Of a DNA stretch of 64,000 nt, positions 29,177 to 36,768 are shown piece by piece. The stretch covers positions 808,001 through 872,000 of the forward strand of contig JAWKQO010000001.1 in assembly GCA_041390105.1 (NCBI GenBank), given 5' to 3'. Each line of letters starts with the position of its first letter. Position 1 is the first letter of the stretch. Source of the stretch: Gemmatimonadota bacterium. Its GTDB lineage: Bacteria; Gemmatimonadota; Gemmatimonadetes; Longimicrobiales; Gaopeijiaceae. The notes under the pieces are model-generated. The model was given only the letters and a program-made list of their open reading frames with translations, was not told the origin of the DNA and ran no database searches. The position numbers were made by a program, and so were the translations under genes.

Positions 29177-30772
29177 GTGCCCGAGGCCTTAGCCACTTCA
29201 CTCGATCTTCCCCTTGCCTGGAGTAGGGTGAAGGCTGACCTGAAACACCGGCGTGCTTTCCTAACGCACCCTTTTCAGGTTGACCTAGTCGAAGCCGGCC
29301 TTGACGAGTGGCTCGAACAGCTCAGGGACGACATAGCCGCGGACCGGTACATCCCCTCCGCTTGCGGGATGGTTGCTGCACCCAAGCCGCATGGCGCGAT
29401 TCGGCCCGGAGCTGACCTGGCGATACAGGATCAAGTGGTCTACTCAGCCCTGCTGCAGCTCGTGCGGGGTGAGGTTCAGCCCGCGCTCGAATGGGCCGAC
29501 CCACCCCCCGACTACGCGTATCGTCTGCTCACCGACCACACCCGGCGCGATTGGTTCCAGCCGTACTTCCCTAGGTGGAAGGCGTTCGACGCCGACAGCC
29601 TGGAGCTAATCCGAGGCGGTCGTGAGATCGTCGTCACCGCTGACATCGCCGGATACTACGAGCTCATTGACCTCTCCACGCTTCGATCCGATCTCAACGC
29701 CCTTGGTGTTGACCGTGAGGCCCTTCGACTGCTCGAGACGAGCCTCCACCGTTGGGCGCGGGTGCCACGCAGAGGGATCCCGCAGGGGTTCTCCCCATCT
29801 GACATACTCGGGAAGCTGTACCTTAATGCCGTCGACCGTGCGATGGCCGATGAGGGGTTCGTACATCGTCGATGGGTCGACGACTTCCGAGTCTTTTGCG
29901 AGGATGAACGTGAGGCCAGGCGCGCCCTGCTGAGACTTACCGGCCTACTTGGTTCGCGGGGCCTCGTTGTGCAATCGGCAAAGACGCGGATCCGCTCGGC
30001 TGCGGATGCTCGGGCGCGGTTTCATCAGGTCCACGGGGTCCTGGAGCCGATTCGAAACGACTTCATCGCCCGGCTGGTCAACGCCGGCGCGCTAGCACGC
30101 CCGTCAGTGACAGCCGCCGAGATCGACGAGGCTCTGGCCCAGCTCGGTGAGGACGATCCCGTCGAGGTGCTACACGAGGCGTTTGACACCCACTTCGTGG
30201 TTGACCCGGGGAACTTCAACAAGACGCTGCTGCGCTTTCTCCTGCGTCGCCTCGGTAGCGCGGGTGACCCTTATGCGCTTGATACCGTCATCCCCTACCT
30301 GGCAACCCATCCGGAGGAGACAGAAGCCGTCCTCCGGTACGCCGAAGCGGTTGGCGCGACTGAGCGTGTTGAGGTCCACTACGTGGCGATGGACCAGGAC
30401 GCACGAGCTCCGTATCCGTACCAGACGTTCCAGCTTCTGCGGTGGCGCCTGGCCGTATCCGCAGCCCCAACGGAGCACTTCCTTCGCTGGGTAAGAATCA
30501 AGGCTTTTGAACCCGTATCACTGTGGGCCGTCCGATCGGCCGCTCGCGCCATCCTGGGACGCTGGGGCTCGCCGGCCGACCTCGAACGCCTACAGGCCGC
30601 TTACGCGGGTGCCGCGTCGGACCTGGAGCACGCCGAACTCGTCTGCTGTTTGGAGCGAATGGAGGTAGGCCGTCGCAACGCCTTTCTTGGACATGTGGGC
30701 GGAGACGGTGAATTGACATCGAGAGCCACTCGGCTGGTTCGGCAAGGGGCAGTCAGGTGGGACGCTAGCTAA
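29177..30772 (+). CDS. Reverse transcriptase with helical C-terminal extension, integron cassette gene
   Basis: 531 residues from a GTG. Finger motifs: APKPHGAIRP (68-77) then AIQDQVVYSAL. Palm: Asp156 in VTADIAGYYELID, PQGFSPSDILGKLYLNAVD (202-220), the catalytic box WVDDF (233-237, Asp235/236; Trp replaces the usual Tyr), and SAKT with Lys269. All metal-binding aspartates are present, so it should be active. Residues about 290-531 are predicted alpha-helical repeats without a known enzyme domain, as in the Abi/UG ('defence-associated') reverse transcriptase groups. There is no group II maturase/HNH region and no retron VTG signature. The stop codon lies inside the left box of its own attC, so this is a single-gene cassette. 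Anti-phage function is inferred. Confidence 0.85.
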   Translation: MPEALATSLDLPLAWSRVKADLKHRRAFLTHPFQVDLVEAGLDEWLEQLRDDIAADRYIPSACGMVAAPKPHGAIRPGADLAIQDQVVYSALLQLVRGEVQPALEWADPPPDYAYRLLTDHTRRDWFQPYFPRWKAFDADSLELIRGGREIVVTADIAGYYELIDLSTLRSDLNALGVDREALRLLETSLHRWARVPRRGIPQGFSPSDILGKLYLNAVDRAMADEGFVHRRWVDDFRVFCEDEREARRALLRLTGLLGSRGLVVQSAKTRIRSAADARARFHQVHGVLEPIRNDFIARLVNAGALARPSVTAAEIDEALAQLGEDDPVEVLHEAFDTHFVVDPGNFNKTLLRFLLRRLGSAGDPYALDTVIPYLATHPEETEAVLRYAEAVGATERVEVHYVAMDQDARAPYPYQTFQLLRWRLAVSAAPTEHFLRWVRIKAFEPVSLWAVRSAARAILGRWGSPADLERLQAAYAGAASDLEHAELVCCLERMEVGRRNAFLGHVGGDGELTSRATRLVRQGAVRWDAS

Positions 30773-30870
30773 CAAGCATTTGAAGCAGACAGCGGCATTT
30801 CAGTGGGGTGCAAGCGTTCCGCTTGCACCTCGTTTGGTTGCCGCTGCAGCTTAAATGCAGATCCGTTAGA
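30767..30870 (+). repeat. attC site of the reverse transcriptase cassette
   Basis: Outer boxes GCTAAC and GTTAGA. Inner stem GCATTTGAAGC pairs with GCTTAAATGC leaving one unpaired G, the typical extrahelical base. The loop region contains AGCGGCA/TGCCGCT and GGTGCAAGCG/CGCTTGCACC stems. Its sequence is unlike the other attC sites of the array. Confidence 0.85.
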
Positions 30871-30891
30871 CGGCCGAGCGGAGGTGAGACG

Positions 30892-31476
30892 ATGTCTGCA
30901 CCCGCACCGAAGTCTCGAGTCTTCCGGACGGAGCACCGGCGAACCCAGCGCAGCCCCGGAGGCCGCGTGGCCCTGCCAGCTCTGAGGACCGCTGCCGTAC
31001 TGTGGCTCGCATTGCTGAGTCCATACGTTCTCGGTGCCCAAACGGTGGCGGATTCCGTATCCGTCCTGGTGGCAGCCGCAACGGGGTTCGACTCGGTGAA
31101 CGGCCCGGCCACGGAGGTGACGAATTGGTTCGTGTGCATCACTCCGCGTCCTGATGGCTGCAATGGCCTCGGACTACGGGGCGTCCGAGCGACGGGCGCG
31201 CTGTCCGCGGTCGCGGAGCGGCTGGGTCTGGCGCCTGATCCGGATGGCATCGATGACGTCCCAAATTGTCCCTGGAACCGTGGCGCGCCTGACGGGCGTC
31301 GCGGCGTGACGCTCGACTTTGGGTTGCCAGCGATCGATGGGACACGGGCTAGGGTTCATGTAGGTCTGCGCTGCAGCGGGTCGCACGGGGCCTTCGTAGA
31401 GGGTGGAGTGGTCGAACTAGAGGAGTCAGCGGGCGCCTGGAAGGTCGTAGAGATCTGGGACCGCTTCATCACCTGA
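30892..31476 (+). CDS. Secreted orphan protein, cassette 2
   Basis: 194 residues from an ATG preceded by GAGGTGAGACG. Residues 24-49 form a signal peptide (ALRTAAVLWLALLSPYVLGA). The mature part is rich in Gly and Asp with four Cys (WFVCITPRPDGCNGLG, PNCPWN, LRCSGSHG) that could form two disulphides. No family recognised. A typical integron cassette orphan. Confidence 0.7.
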   Translation: MSAPAPKSRVFRTEHRRTQRSPGGRVALPALRTAAVLWLALLSPYVLGAQTVADSVSVLVAAATGFDSVNGPATEVTNWFVCITPRPDGCNGLGLRGVRATGALSAVAERLGLAPDPDGIDDVPNCPWNRGAPDGRRGVTLDFGLPAIDGTRARVHVGLRCSGSHGAFVEGGVVELEESAGAWKVVEIWDRFIT

Positions 31477-31506
31477 GCCGCCTTCATCACCCCGTGGTTG
31501 GCGGCC

Positions 31507-31626
31507 GTCTAACACGCGTTTGCTGCTGTCGCGCAATGACTTGGATGGTCCAGGCCGGGTCGGCTTGCGCCTCCCTGGCCCGGGAGACCATGGTAGGGCG
31601 CGCAGCAGAAACGCCGACCGTTAGAC
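31507..31626 (+). repeat. attC site (family 1) after cassette 2
   Basis: Outer boxes GTCTAAC and GTTAGAC are exact complements. Inner boxes GCGTTTGCTGCTG and GCAGCAGAAACGC pair with one unpaired G. Nearly the same sequence recurs at 34373-34492, and the inner boxes also at 38437-38555. Confidence 0.9.
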
Positions 31627-31732
31627 GTCACCGAAACCAACTCCGCGGCTGCCGGAATGCCTCTGTCATCTTGGACCGAGACCTGCGGATCTCCATCGAG
31701 ATCGCCATCGCTTGATCGCGCCTGGAGGCCCG

Positions 31733-32128
31733 ATGACTAGGCTTCGACTCGCCGCATTCTTCATCGCTCTGTACGGTCTCATCCTCGTCGCCAACGCAGC
31801 CTTCTTCTGGTCGTGGAGCGGAGAGGCCGGGGATCTACTCCGCCTTGGAGCAAGACTCTTCGGGTGTGGATTGGCCTGCCATGGTCTTTGGACCGGGGCA
31901 ACGTGGGGGTGGTGGCTCGCGGCGATCTTTTCTGGGGTCCTGGGAGTGCTCGGGATGTTATCTATCATCCCTCTCTTGGCCGCCGACGTATTCGCGAACC
32001 GCCCGTACCCCATGCTGGACATCGCTGCGTACATCGGGTTCACAACTGCCTTGGGCGCTGCATTCGTTCTCCTCATGACACCCGCTGCCCGACGAGCGGC
32101 TAGCGATCGTCAATCCGTCGGCGAGTGA
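31733..32128 (+). CDS. Small integral membrane protein, cassette 3
   Basis: 131 residues from the ATG at 31733, which has GGAGG five bases upstream; an earlier TTG at 31712 is less likely. Four hydrophobic helices (about 4-24, 41-60, 62-84, 94-117), ending in a short basic tail. No motif or family recognised. The stop codon is one base from the start of its attC. Confidence 0.7.
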   Translation: MTRLRLAAFFIALYGLILVANAAFFWSWSGEAGDLLRLGARLFGCGLACHGLWTGATWGWWLAAIFSGVLGVLGMLSIIPLLAADVFANRPYPMLDIAAYIGFTTALGAAFVLLMTPAARRAASDRQSVGE

Positions 32129-32129
32129 C

Positions 32130-32246
32130 GTCTAACCCGGAGTTGCTGCTGTCCGGGTAAGTTGGGTGGGTCCGGCAGCACTCGCCTGGCGGCTCGCGCC
32201 CCGGGTCGGCATCATGGTCCGGCAGCAGAACTCCAATCCGTTAGGC
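32130..32246 (+). repeat. attC site (family 2) after cassette 3
   Basis: Outer boxes GTCTAAC and GTTAGGC; inner boxes GAGTTGCTGCTG and CAGCAGAACTC pair with one unpaired base. About 117 bp and near-identical to the sites at 33471 and 36440. Confidence 0.9.
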
Positions 32247-32269
32247 AGAAGCGACACCGCGGAGACTTG

Positions 32270-33445
32270 ATGTCACGGTTTCGACTAAGCCACCTGGCAT
32301 TGGCCTGCCTGAGTACTAGCGCGTGCGTTGACCGGCACTCAGGGCCCGAGCGCCTGGTAGTGCGTGATAGCGCTGGTGTCTCGATCGTCACGAACGCGGC
32401 CCCGCTGAACCCTGAGCCGGTCGAGCTCCAAATCGGCTCACCCGTCGCCGAGTTTGGCCGCGGACCTACGGAATACGACTACTTCGAACGAGTCACGGGA
32501 GCGACCCGCACTCGAGACGGCCGGTTGTTCGTACTGGAGTTCGGTGCCCGAGAGCTGCGAGAGTACGCAGCGGGGGGTGCCTTTGATCGAGTCCTGGGGG
32601 GGCGGGGTCAGGGTCCTGGCGAGTTCGTCTTCCCGAGCGACCTACGGCGAGTCTCCGGCGACTCAGTCGAGGTCTGGGATCGTCGCCAAGGCAGGCTGTA
32701 CACCTTCACCCCAGGCGGTGACCTTGCCCGCGAACGCTCATTCGTCGAGCCTAGCCGCCCTCCACCCATTCACGTTCAACGGCTGTCGCCATCCTCTTGG
32801 GTCGGAGCCTGGGCATCTTACGACCAGGTGCACTCCCTGGTGCAGACGGTTGACGTGGAACTGGTACAGATGCCGGTGGTCTTGGTCGCACTCGATAGCG
32901 TAGGGCGCGCTCTCGACACAGTCGCGCTACACCCCGGGGCTCGATTCTTGGAACTCCCGAGGGGTTCGATGACGGGCGTATTCTCTCGCTCAACGCCGTG
33001 GACCGCTGCCGACGGCCGGCTGGCCTTTGGAGACGGTAGTACGCCCGAGTTCCATGTCGTGGGCGCAAGTGGCGATACCCTCCAGATCGTCCGGTGGCAA
33101 GCGGAGCGGCACCTCCTAGATCGAGACGTGATCGTCGCCCTAGCCAACTCGATTGGCGCAACGAGACAGATCGACATCACCCTCGCTCCGGCGTTCCTAC
33201 CCGATACGCTCCCCGCCTACAGACGACTAGAGTTCTTCGGGGACCAGATCTGGATCGGGAACGCCACACCGTTCGACCTCGGTTCGGATCGCTGGGAGGT
33301 GTTCAGTGCCGCCGGCCAATGGCTACACACTGTCCGACTCCGGCCGCAATCCGACATCCTCGACGTAGCAAACGGGCATGCGGTCGTTTCGGAGACGGAT
33401 GGGCTGGGAGTACAAACGTTGGCCGTGTACCGGCTCCCATTCTGA
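32270..33445 (+). CDS. Six-bladed beta-propeller protein, cassette 4
   Basis: 391 residues from an ATG with GGAG just upstream. A short export signal (LSHLALACLSTSAC) with a Cys at residue 19 is lipoprotein-like, although the lipobox is not canonical. RGQGPGEFVFPSDLRR, DSVEVWDRR and related blades match the six-bladed propeller proteins expanded in Gemmatimonadota (NHL/TolB-like sequence repeats). Likely an outer-surface or periplasmic binding protein of unknown ligand. It is one of three such genes in this array, sharing the RGxGPGEF-type motif. Confidence 0.78.
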   Translation: MSRFRLSHLALACLSTSACVDRHSGPERLVVRDSAGVSIVTNAAPLNPEPVELQIGSPVAEFGRGPTEYDYFERVTGATRTRDGRLFVLEFGARELREYAAGGAFDRVLGGRGQGPGEFVFPSDLRRVSGDSVEVWDRRQGRLYTFTPGGDLARERSFVEPSRPPPIHVQRLSPSSWVGAWASYDQVHSLVQTVDVELVQMPVVLVALDSVGRALDTVALHPGARFLELPRGSMTGVFSRSTPWTAADGRLAFGDGSTPEFHVVGASGDTLQIVRWQAERHLLDRDVIVALANSIGATRQIDITLAPAFLPDTLPAYRRLEFFGDQIWIGNATPFDLGSDRWEVFSAAGQWLHTVRLRPQSDILDVANGHAVVSETDGLGVQTLAVYRLPF

Positions 33446-33470
33446 GATGGCCTACACTTGGGTGAGCTCT

Positions 33471-33587
33471 GCCTAACACGGAATTGCTGCTGACCGGGCA
33501 CGCCGCGTGGGCCCGGCAGCACTCGCCTAGCGGCTCGCGCTCCGGGTCGGCATCATGGTCCGGCAGCAGAATTCCAATCCGTTATAC
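33471..33587 (+). repeat. attC site (family 2) after cassette 4
   Basis: GCCTAAC at the left and GTTATAC at the right. The right box differs from the left complement at two bases, because that half belongs to the incoming cassette. Inner boxes GAATTGCTGCTG/CAGCAGAATTC as in the site at 36440. Confidence 0.9.
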
Positions 33588-33630
33588 AGCAGCTTCACCC
33601 GTCGCCGCTGATCCCCGGCCTCCGGGGGTC

Positions 33631-33664
33631 TTGTCAACCGTTACCGCACGTGGTAACATATAAA
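33631..33664 (+). promoter_or_regulatory. Promoter with palindromic operator for the DUF4160/antitoxin-like pair
   Basis: TTGTCA (33631-33636), a 17-bp spacer and TAACAT (33654-33659) form a near-consensus sigma70 promoter. The palindrome GTTACC-GCACGT-GGTAAC (33640-33657) covers the spacer and -10 element, as expected for an autoregulator site. Initiation about 7 bases after the -10 falls at the ATG (33666), so the message may be leaderless. Confidence 0.6.
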
Positions 33665-33665
33665 G

Positions 33666-33860
33666 ATGGGCAAGATCCGCCGGGGCGGCTACGTCTTCGT
33701 CACCTGGACGGGTGACCACAGCCCGTACCATGTCCACGTGTATCGGGACGGGACCCTGGTGCTGAAGTGGGACCTGGAGAACGATGTCCCGATGAAGGGA
33801 AAAGCGACCAAGCGGCTGCTCCGTCTGATCTCGGAGCTTCGCGAGGAGGGGCAGTTGTGA
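33666..33860 (+). CDS. DUF4160-like small protein (toxin-like partner)
   Basis: 64 residues. The HSPYHVHVYRDG stretch matches the DUF4160 signature (DHxPPHxHV). No Shine-Dalgarno sequence is seen; the promoter upstream would start transcription at the ATG itself. It overlaps the next gene by 4 bp (GTGA). DUF4160 genes are commonly paired with DUF2442-type genes in toxin-antitoxin-like modules; the activity is unproven. Confidence 0.75.
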   Translation: MGKIRRGGYVFVTWTGDHSPYHVHVYRDGTLVLKWDLENDVPMKGKATKRLLRLISELREEGQL

Positions 33861-34378
33861 AGATCCGATCGGTGGCAGCGAACAACCGGAAGAAGGTGCT
33901 CGAGATCGAGGCCGGCCGGTCGTCGTACGTCTTCCCGTATGCCCTTCTCCGGGTACGCCCGACTCCGGACAATCGGGTTGCCCGGGCGTATCCGGACCCC
34001 GAGCTAGGCCACGAGGGATTCACATACGAGCTGGAAGATGGCTCGCAGGACACGATTCACGCCGACGCGATCTTGGAGTACAACCAGGATCCCGAGTACC
34101 TAAAGAACCTTCTGTTGCATCGCCTGACGCTAGAGGCCAACACGGCCGTAGCCGCGAGCGACCTGAGCAAGCGTGAGCTCATCCGACAACTGGGCACGTC
34201 GGCCAGTCAGTTCTACCGCCTTCTCGATCCGACGAACTCTACCAAGTCGGTCGGTCAGATGCTGGCTCTTCTGCACCTCTTGGGGCGGGATGTCGACGTC
34301 GTTGTCTCGCCACGACCCGAGCCGAAGTCTAGTCGCCAGCGCCCGAGACAGCGCAGGCGTCGCAGCCCTACTGTATAA
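33857..34378 (+). CDS. DUF2442-like protein with C-terminal HTH (antitoxin-like)
   Basis: 173 residues from a GTG overlapping the DUF4160 stop. Residues 1-75 (YVFPYALLRVRP...YELEDG) resemble DUF2442. Residues about 104-145 (SKRELIRQLGTSASQFYRLLD) form a helix-turn-helix of XRE-like type, and a basic tail ends the protein. It could bind the palindrome at 33640-33657 and repress the pair. The stop codon lies inside the left attC box, so both genes form one mobile cassette. Toxin-antitoxin cassettes are known stabilisers of integron arrays. Confidence 0.75.
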   Translation: MKIRSVAANNRKKVLEIEAGRSSYVFPYALLRVRPTPDNRVARAYPDPELGHEGFTYELEDGSQDTIHADAILEYNQDPEYLKNLLLHRLTLEANTAVAASDLSKRELIRQLGTSASQFYRLLDPTNSTKSVGQMLALLHLLGRDVDVVVSPRPEPKSSRQRPRQRRRRSPTV

Positions 34379-34492
34379 CACGCGTTTGCTGCTGTCGCGC
34401 AATGACTTAGGTGGCCCGGGCCTGGTCGGCTTGCGCCTCCCTGGCCCGGAAGCCCTTGGTGGGGCGCGCAGCAGAAACGCCCACCGTTATGC
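34373..34492 (+). repeat. attC site (family 1) after the toxin-antitoxin-like cassette
   Basis: Outer boxes GTATAAC and GTTATGC. Inner boxes GCGTTTGCTGCTG/GCAGCAGAAACGC. Same family as the site at 31507-31626, with a few substitutions in the loop. Confidence 0.9.
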
Positions 34493-34534
34493 AGCCAGGC
34501 CCAGGCCGCTTAGAGTCCAACGAGGGAGCCGTCG

Positions 34535-35770
34535 TTGAAATCGAAGCCCCTACTTGTTGCGTCGGCTAGTATGGCCGCACTCGGCTGCGGCGCGGAGTCA
34601 TCGAACGCCCGGAGTTACACGCTTGGCGACACCATCGTCGTCGAAAATGTCTCCCCGCTGGTGGCCGACACTGTTCACCCTGTCGAAGTCCAGCGATATG
34701 GGCGCGCCGCCGGAGAGCTGGAGTACCTCTTTAGCCACATCTCCTCATTTGCGGTGGGACCGGCGGGTGAGGTCTACATCCATGACGACGGTGAGGGAAT
34801 TCGCGAGTACGCTCCAGACGGCGATTTCGTGGGGTATGTCGCACGGCAGGGCGAGGGACCCGGTGAGGTACAGTACGTCATCGGTATGCACGTCTCAGCG
34901 ACCGGAACTCTCGCTGCGTACGACCTAGGGAACTCAAGGATCTCCGTGTGGGAAGACGGACGCCCAGTTCGTGTCGTGCGCCGACCGGATGGCATGCCCA
35001 TGTACCGCGGGAACACGGTAGTGGTCGAGCCCGACGGAGCGCTTTGGGTCGGCGTCAATCCTCCCCATCCGAGCTCCGGCGCCATCGCCCATCCGCGCCC
35101 AGTCTTCGTTTCCATTGATCCGTCGGGCACCCAAGGGGATACTCTCTTCACACCCTCGGGCTCCACCTCCGAGTGTCCCACGTTATCCGATGTTCAGAAC
35201 CGCTCGGGCTTCTGGGAGGATCGACGAGAGCCGTTCACACCGAAGGTCAAGTGGAATCGAGGGCCCGGCGGGACCTTCGTGGTTGGCTGTCCAAGGTCCT
35301 TCGAGTTCGACGTGTATCGACCCGACGGCGCCATTGTCAGAGTTCGTCGGGACCATGCAGCCATCGCTGTGTCTTCAGAAGAGCGTTCGTTCTGGACGGG
35401 CGTCGGCCGCATGTCCGATCTGCCACCGGAGCGCCCCGCCTACGTGAGCTTTCTTGTGCCCGGTGACGGGCGCGTTTGGGTCTGGCCCACGCAACCGAGC
35501 GTACGTACGCCTCTGGATCCTGAGGTCGCCGAAAGGGCGGGAGTTAGTCATTCGTGGGTGACGGGATGGACGGGCGCCTTCGACGTGTTCAACCGCGAGG
35601 GTGAGTGGTTGGCGGTAGTGCAGCTGCCTCCCGGTGCCCGCTACAGCGGCTTTCCAACCGAACCCGATGTCTTTGTCCGGGGGGACACGCTTTGGGCCGT
35701 TGCACTCGACTCAATGGACGTACAGTACGTCGTTCGCTACGAAGTCCCAGAGCTCCGCGGGGCATCGTAG
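34535..35770 (+). CDS. Six-bladed beta-propeller lipoprotein, cassette 6
   Basis: 411 residues from a TTG preceded by GAGGGAG. LLVASASMAALGC ends in a lipobox-like Cys at residue 18. The RQGEGPGEVQYV blade motif and the DxxGxxxDTLFT-type strands match the other two propeller cassettes. The cassette has no full attC at its 3' side; only the collapsed site at 35778-35795 follows. Ligand and role unknown. Confidence 0.75.
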   Translation: MKSKPLLVASASMAALGCGAESSNARSYTLGDTIVVENVSPLVADTVHPVEVQRYGRAAGELEYLFSHISSFAVGPAGEVYIHDDGEGIREYAPDGDFVGYVARQGEGPGEVQYVIGMHVSATGTLAAYDLGNSRISVWEDGRPVRVVRRPDGMPMYRGNTVVVEPDGALWVGVNPPHPSSGAIAHPRPVFVSIDPSGTQGDTLFTPSGSTSECPTLSDVQNRSGFWEDRREPFTPKVKWNRGPGGTFVVGCPRSFEFDVYRPDGAIVRVRRDHAAIAVSSEERSFWTGVGRMSDLPPERPAYVSFLVPGDGRVWVWPTQPSVRTPLDPEVAERAGVSHSWVTGWTGAFDVFNREGEWLAVVQLPPGARYSGFPTEPDVFVRGDTLWAVALDSMDVQYVVRYEVPELRGAS

Positions 35771-35777
35771 ACTGGCT

Positions 35778-35795
35778 GCATAAACGTCGTTAGGC
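35778..35795 (+). repeat. Collapsed attC (18 bp)
   Basis: GCATAAACGTCGTTAGGC joins a left-type box (GCATAAAC) almost directly to a right-type box (GTTAGGC). The inner 90-100 bp of a normal attC are missing. The core AAACGTCGTTAG is identical to the one at the left edge of the array (29140-29151). Confidence 0.6.
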
Positions 35796-35816
35796 GGAAA
35801 TCCAATCTTCCTGGAA

Positions 35817-36425
35817 ATGCTCCGAGTCAGTCTCCCGTTCGTGTCGTTCCTGGGCATGATGATGCTCCTGACGCCGCAGTCCGTTCGGGCCGACTCCGAC
35901 GGATACTATTGCGTCGGCGCAGACTACATCGCCTATCAACTTCGTGGTTGGAACTGGTACAACCGCGGCGAGCATCGGCTGACCGTGGTCCGCTTCGGTG
36001 TGGACGGGCCGAGGCTGCTCGGAGAGGTCGCCTTGGGCGCAGACTTCCAGCCGCATGCGATGGACTGCGGAGCCCGAGAGGTCGTCCTGCAAGGATTCGG
36101 GGAGGGCTACATCCGAGTCGCCGTCGCACTCCGCGAAACCGGACTCGAGGTCGCCGAGCTGCTCCGAGATCCAGTTCGGCAGTTCTCGCCGGCCGACTTC
36201 CCGACGCCGCTCCCCAATCTGGGGGACTACTCCAGAGCTGGCTCCACCCAGATCGGCGACGTCGGGGGCACCCCTGTCTGGCTCGCCATCTTGCATCATC
36301 CCGTCGGTGGTCCTCGCTGGTGCCGGGAGGTCGAAGCCTGGGTGCAGATCGGCGATCCCGAGCAACCTCCCCGCTTTTCCCTGCAGCTGTATCGCGGATT
36401 CGCCGCCTGCGAGGGGCCAGGCTAG
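35817..36425 (+). CDS. Secreted orphan protein, cassette 7
   Basis: 202 residues from an ATG. Signal peptide at 1-25 (LPFVSFLGMMMLLTPQSVRADS). The mature part is beta-rich with Cys in YYCVGADYI, MDCGAREV, WCREVEAW and the C-terminal FAACEGPG, so two disulphides are possible. Tandem segments LTVVRFGVDGPRLLGEVALG and VAVALRETGLEVAELLRDP read like meandering strands. No family recognised; not related by eye to cassette 2. Confidence 0.7.
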   Translation: MLRVSLPFVSFLGMMMLLTPQSVRADSDGYYCVGADYIAYQLRGWNWYNRGEHRLTVVRFGVDGPRLLGEVALGADFQPHAMDCGAREVVLQGFGEGYIRVAVALRETGLEVAELLRDPVRQFSPADFPTPLPNLGDYSRAGSTQIGDVGGTPVWLAILHHPVGGPRWCREVEAWVQIGDPEQPPRFSLQLYRGFAACEGPG

Positions 36426-36439
36426 CGTCCGGCGATTCC

Positions 36440-36556
36440 GCCTAACAAAGAATTGCTGCTGACCGGGTAAGCTGCGTGGGTCCGGAAGCCCTCGCCTGGC
36501 GGCTCGCGCTCCGGGTCGGCACCTTGGTCCGGCAGCAGAATTCCGATCCGTTAGGC
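36440..36556 (+). repeat. attC site (family 2) after cassette 7
   Basis: Outer boxes GCCTAAC and GTTAGGC are exact complements. Inner boxes GAATTGCTGCTG/CAGCAGAATTC. Near-identical to 32130-32246 and 33471-33587. Confidence 0.92.
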
Positions 36557-36768
36557 GGCCCTTCTAGCGCCGGGGGGCGCGTCGGCGTTCCCCCGGCATA
36601 AGAAGCTTGCCGATTATCACGCTTCGCACAAACGCCATTTGTATGCACCTTGCACCTTGGGTGCCTTGCGAGTGGGATATCTGTATGTAGGAGCGGTTCA
36701 CGGTCCGTAGGCGTTGCCGTCCGCCCGCACACGGCCCGCACCACTCTGGATGTGAGGAGGTGAAGCGT

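Noticed and set aside
29177..30772. Group IIC-attC intron or diversity-generating retroelement
   Set aside because: No maturase, endonuclease or intron ribozyme domain V is visible, the gene lies in cassette orientation, and no template/variable repeat pair is seen nearby.
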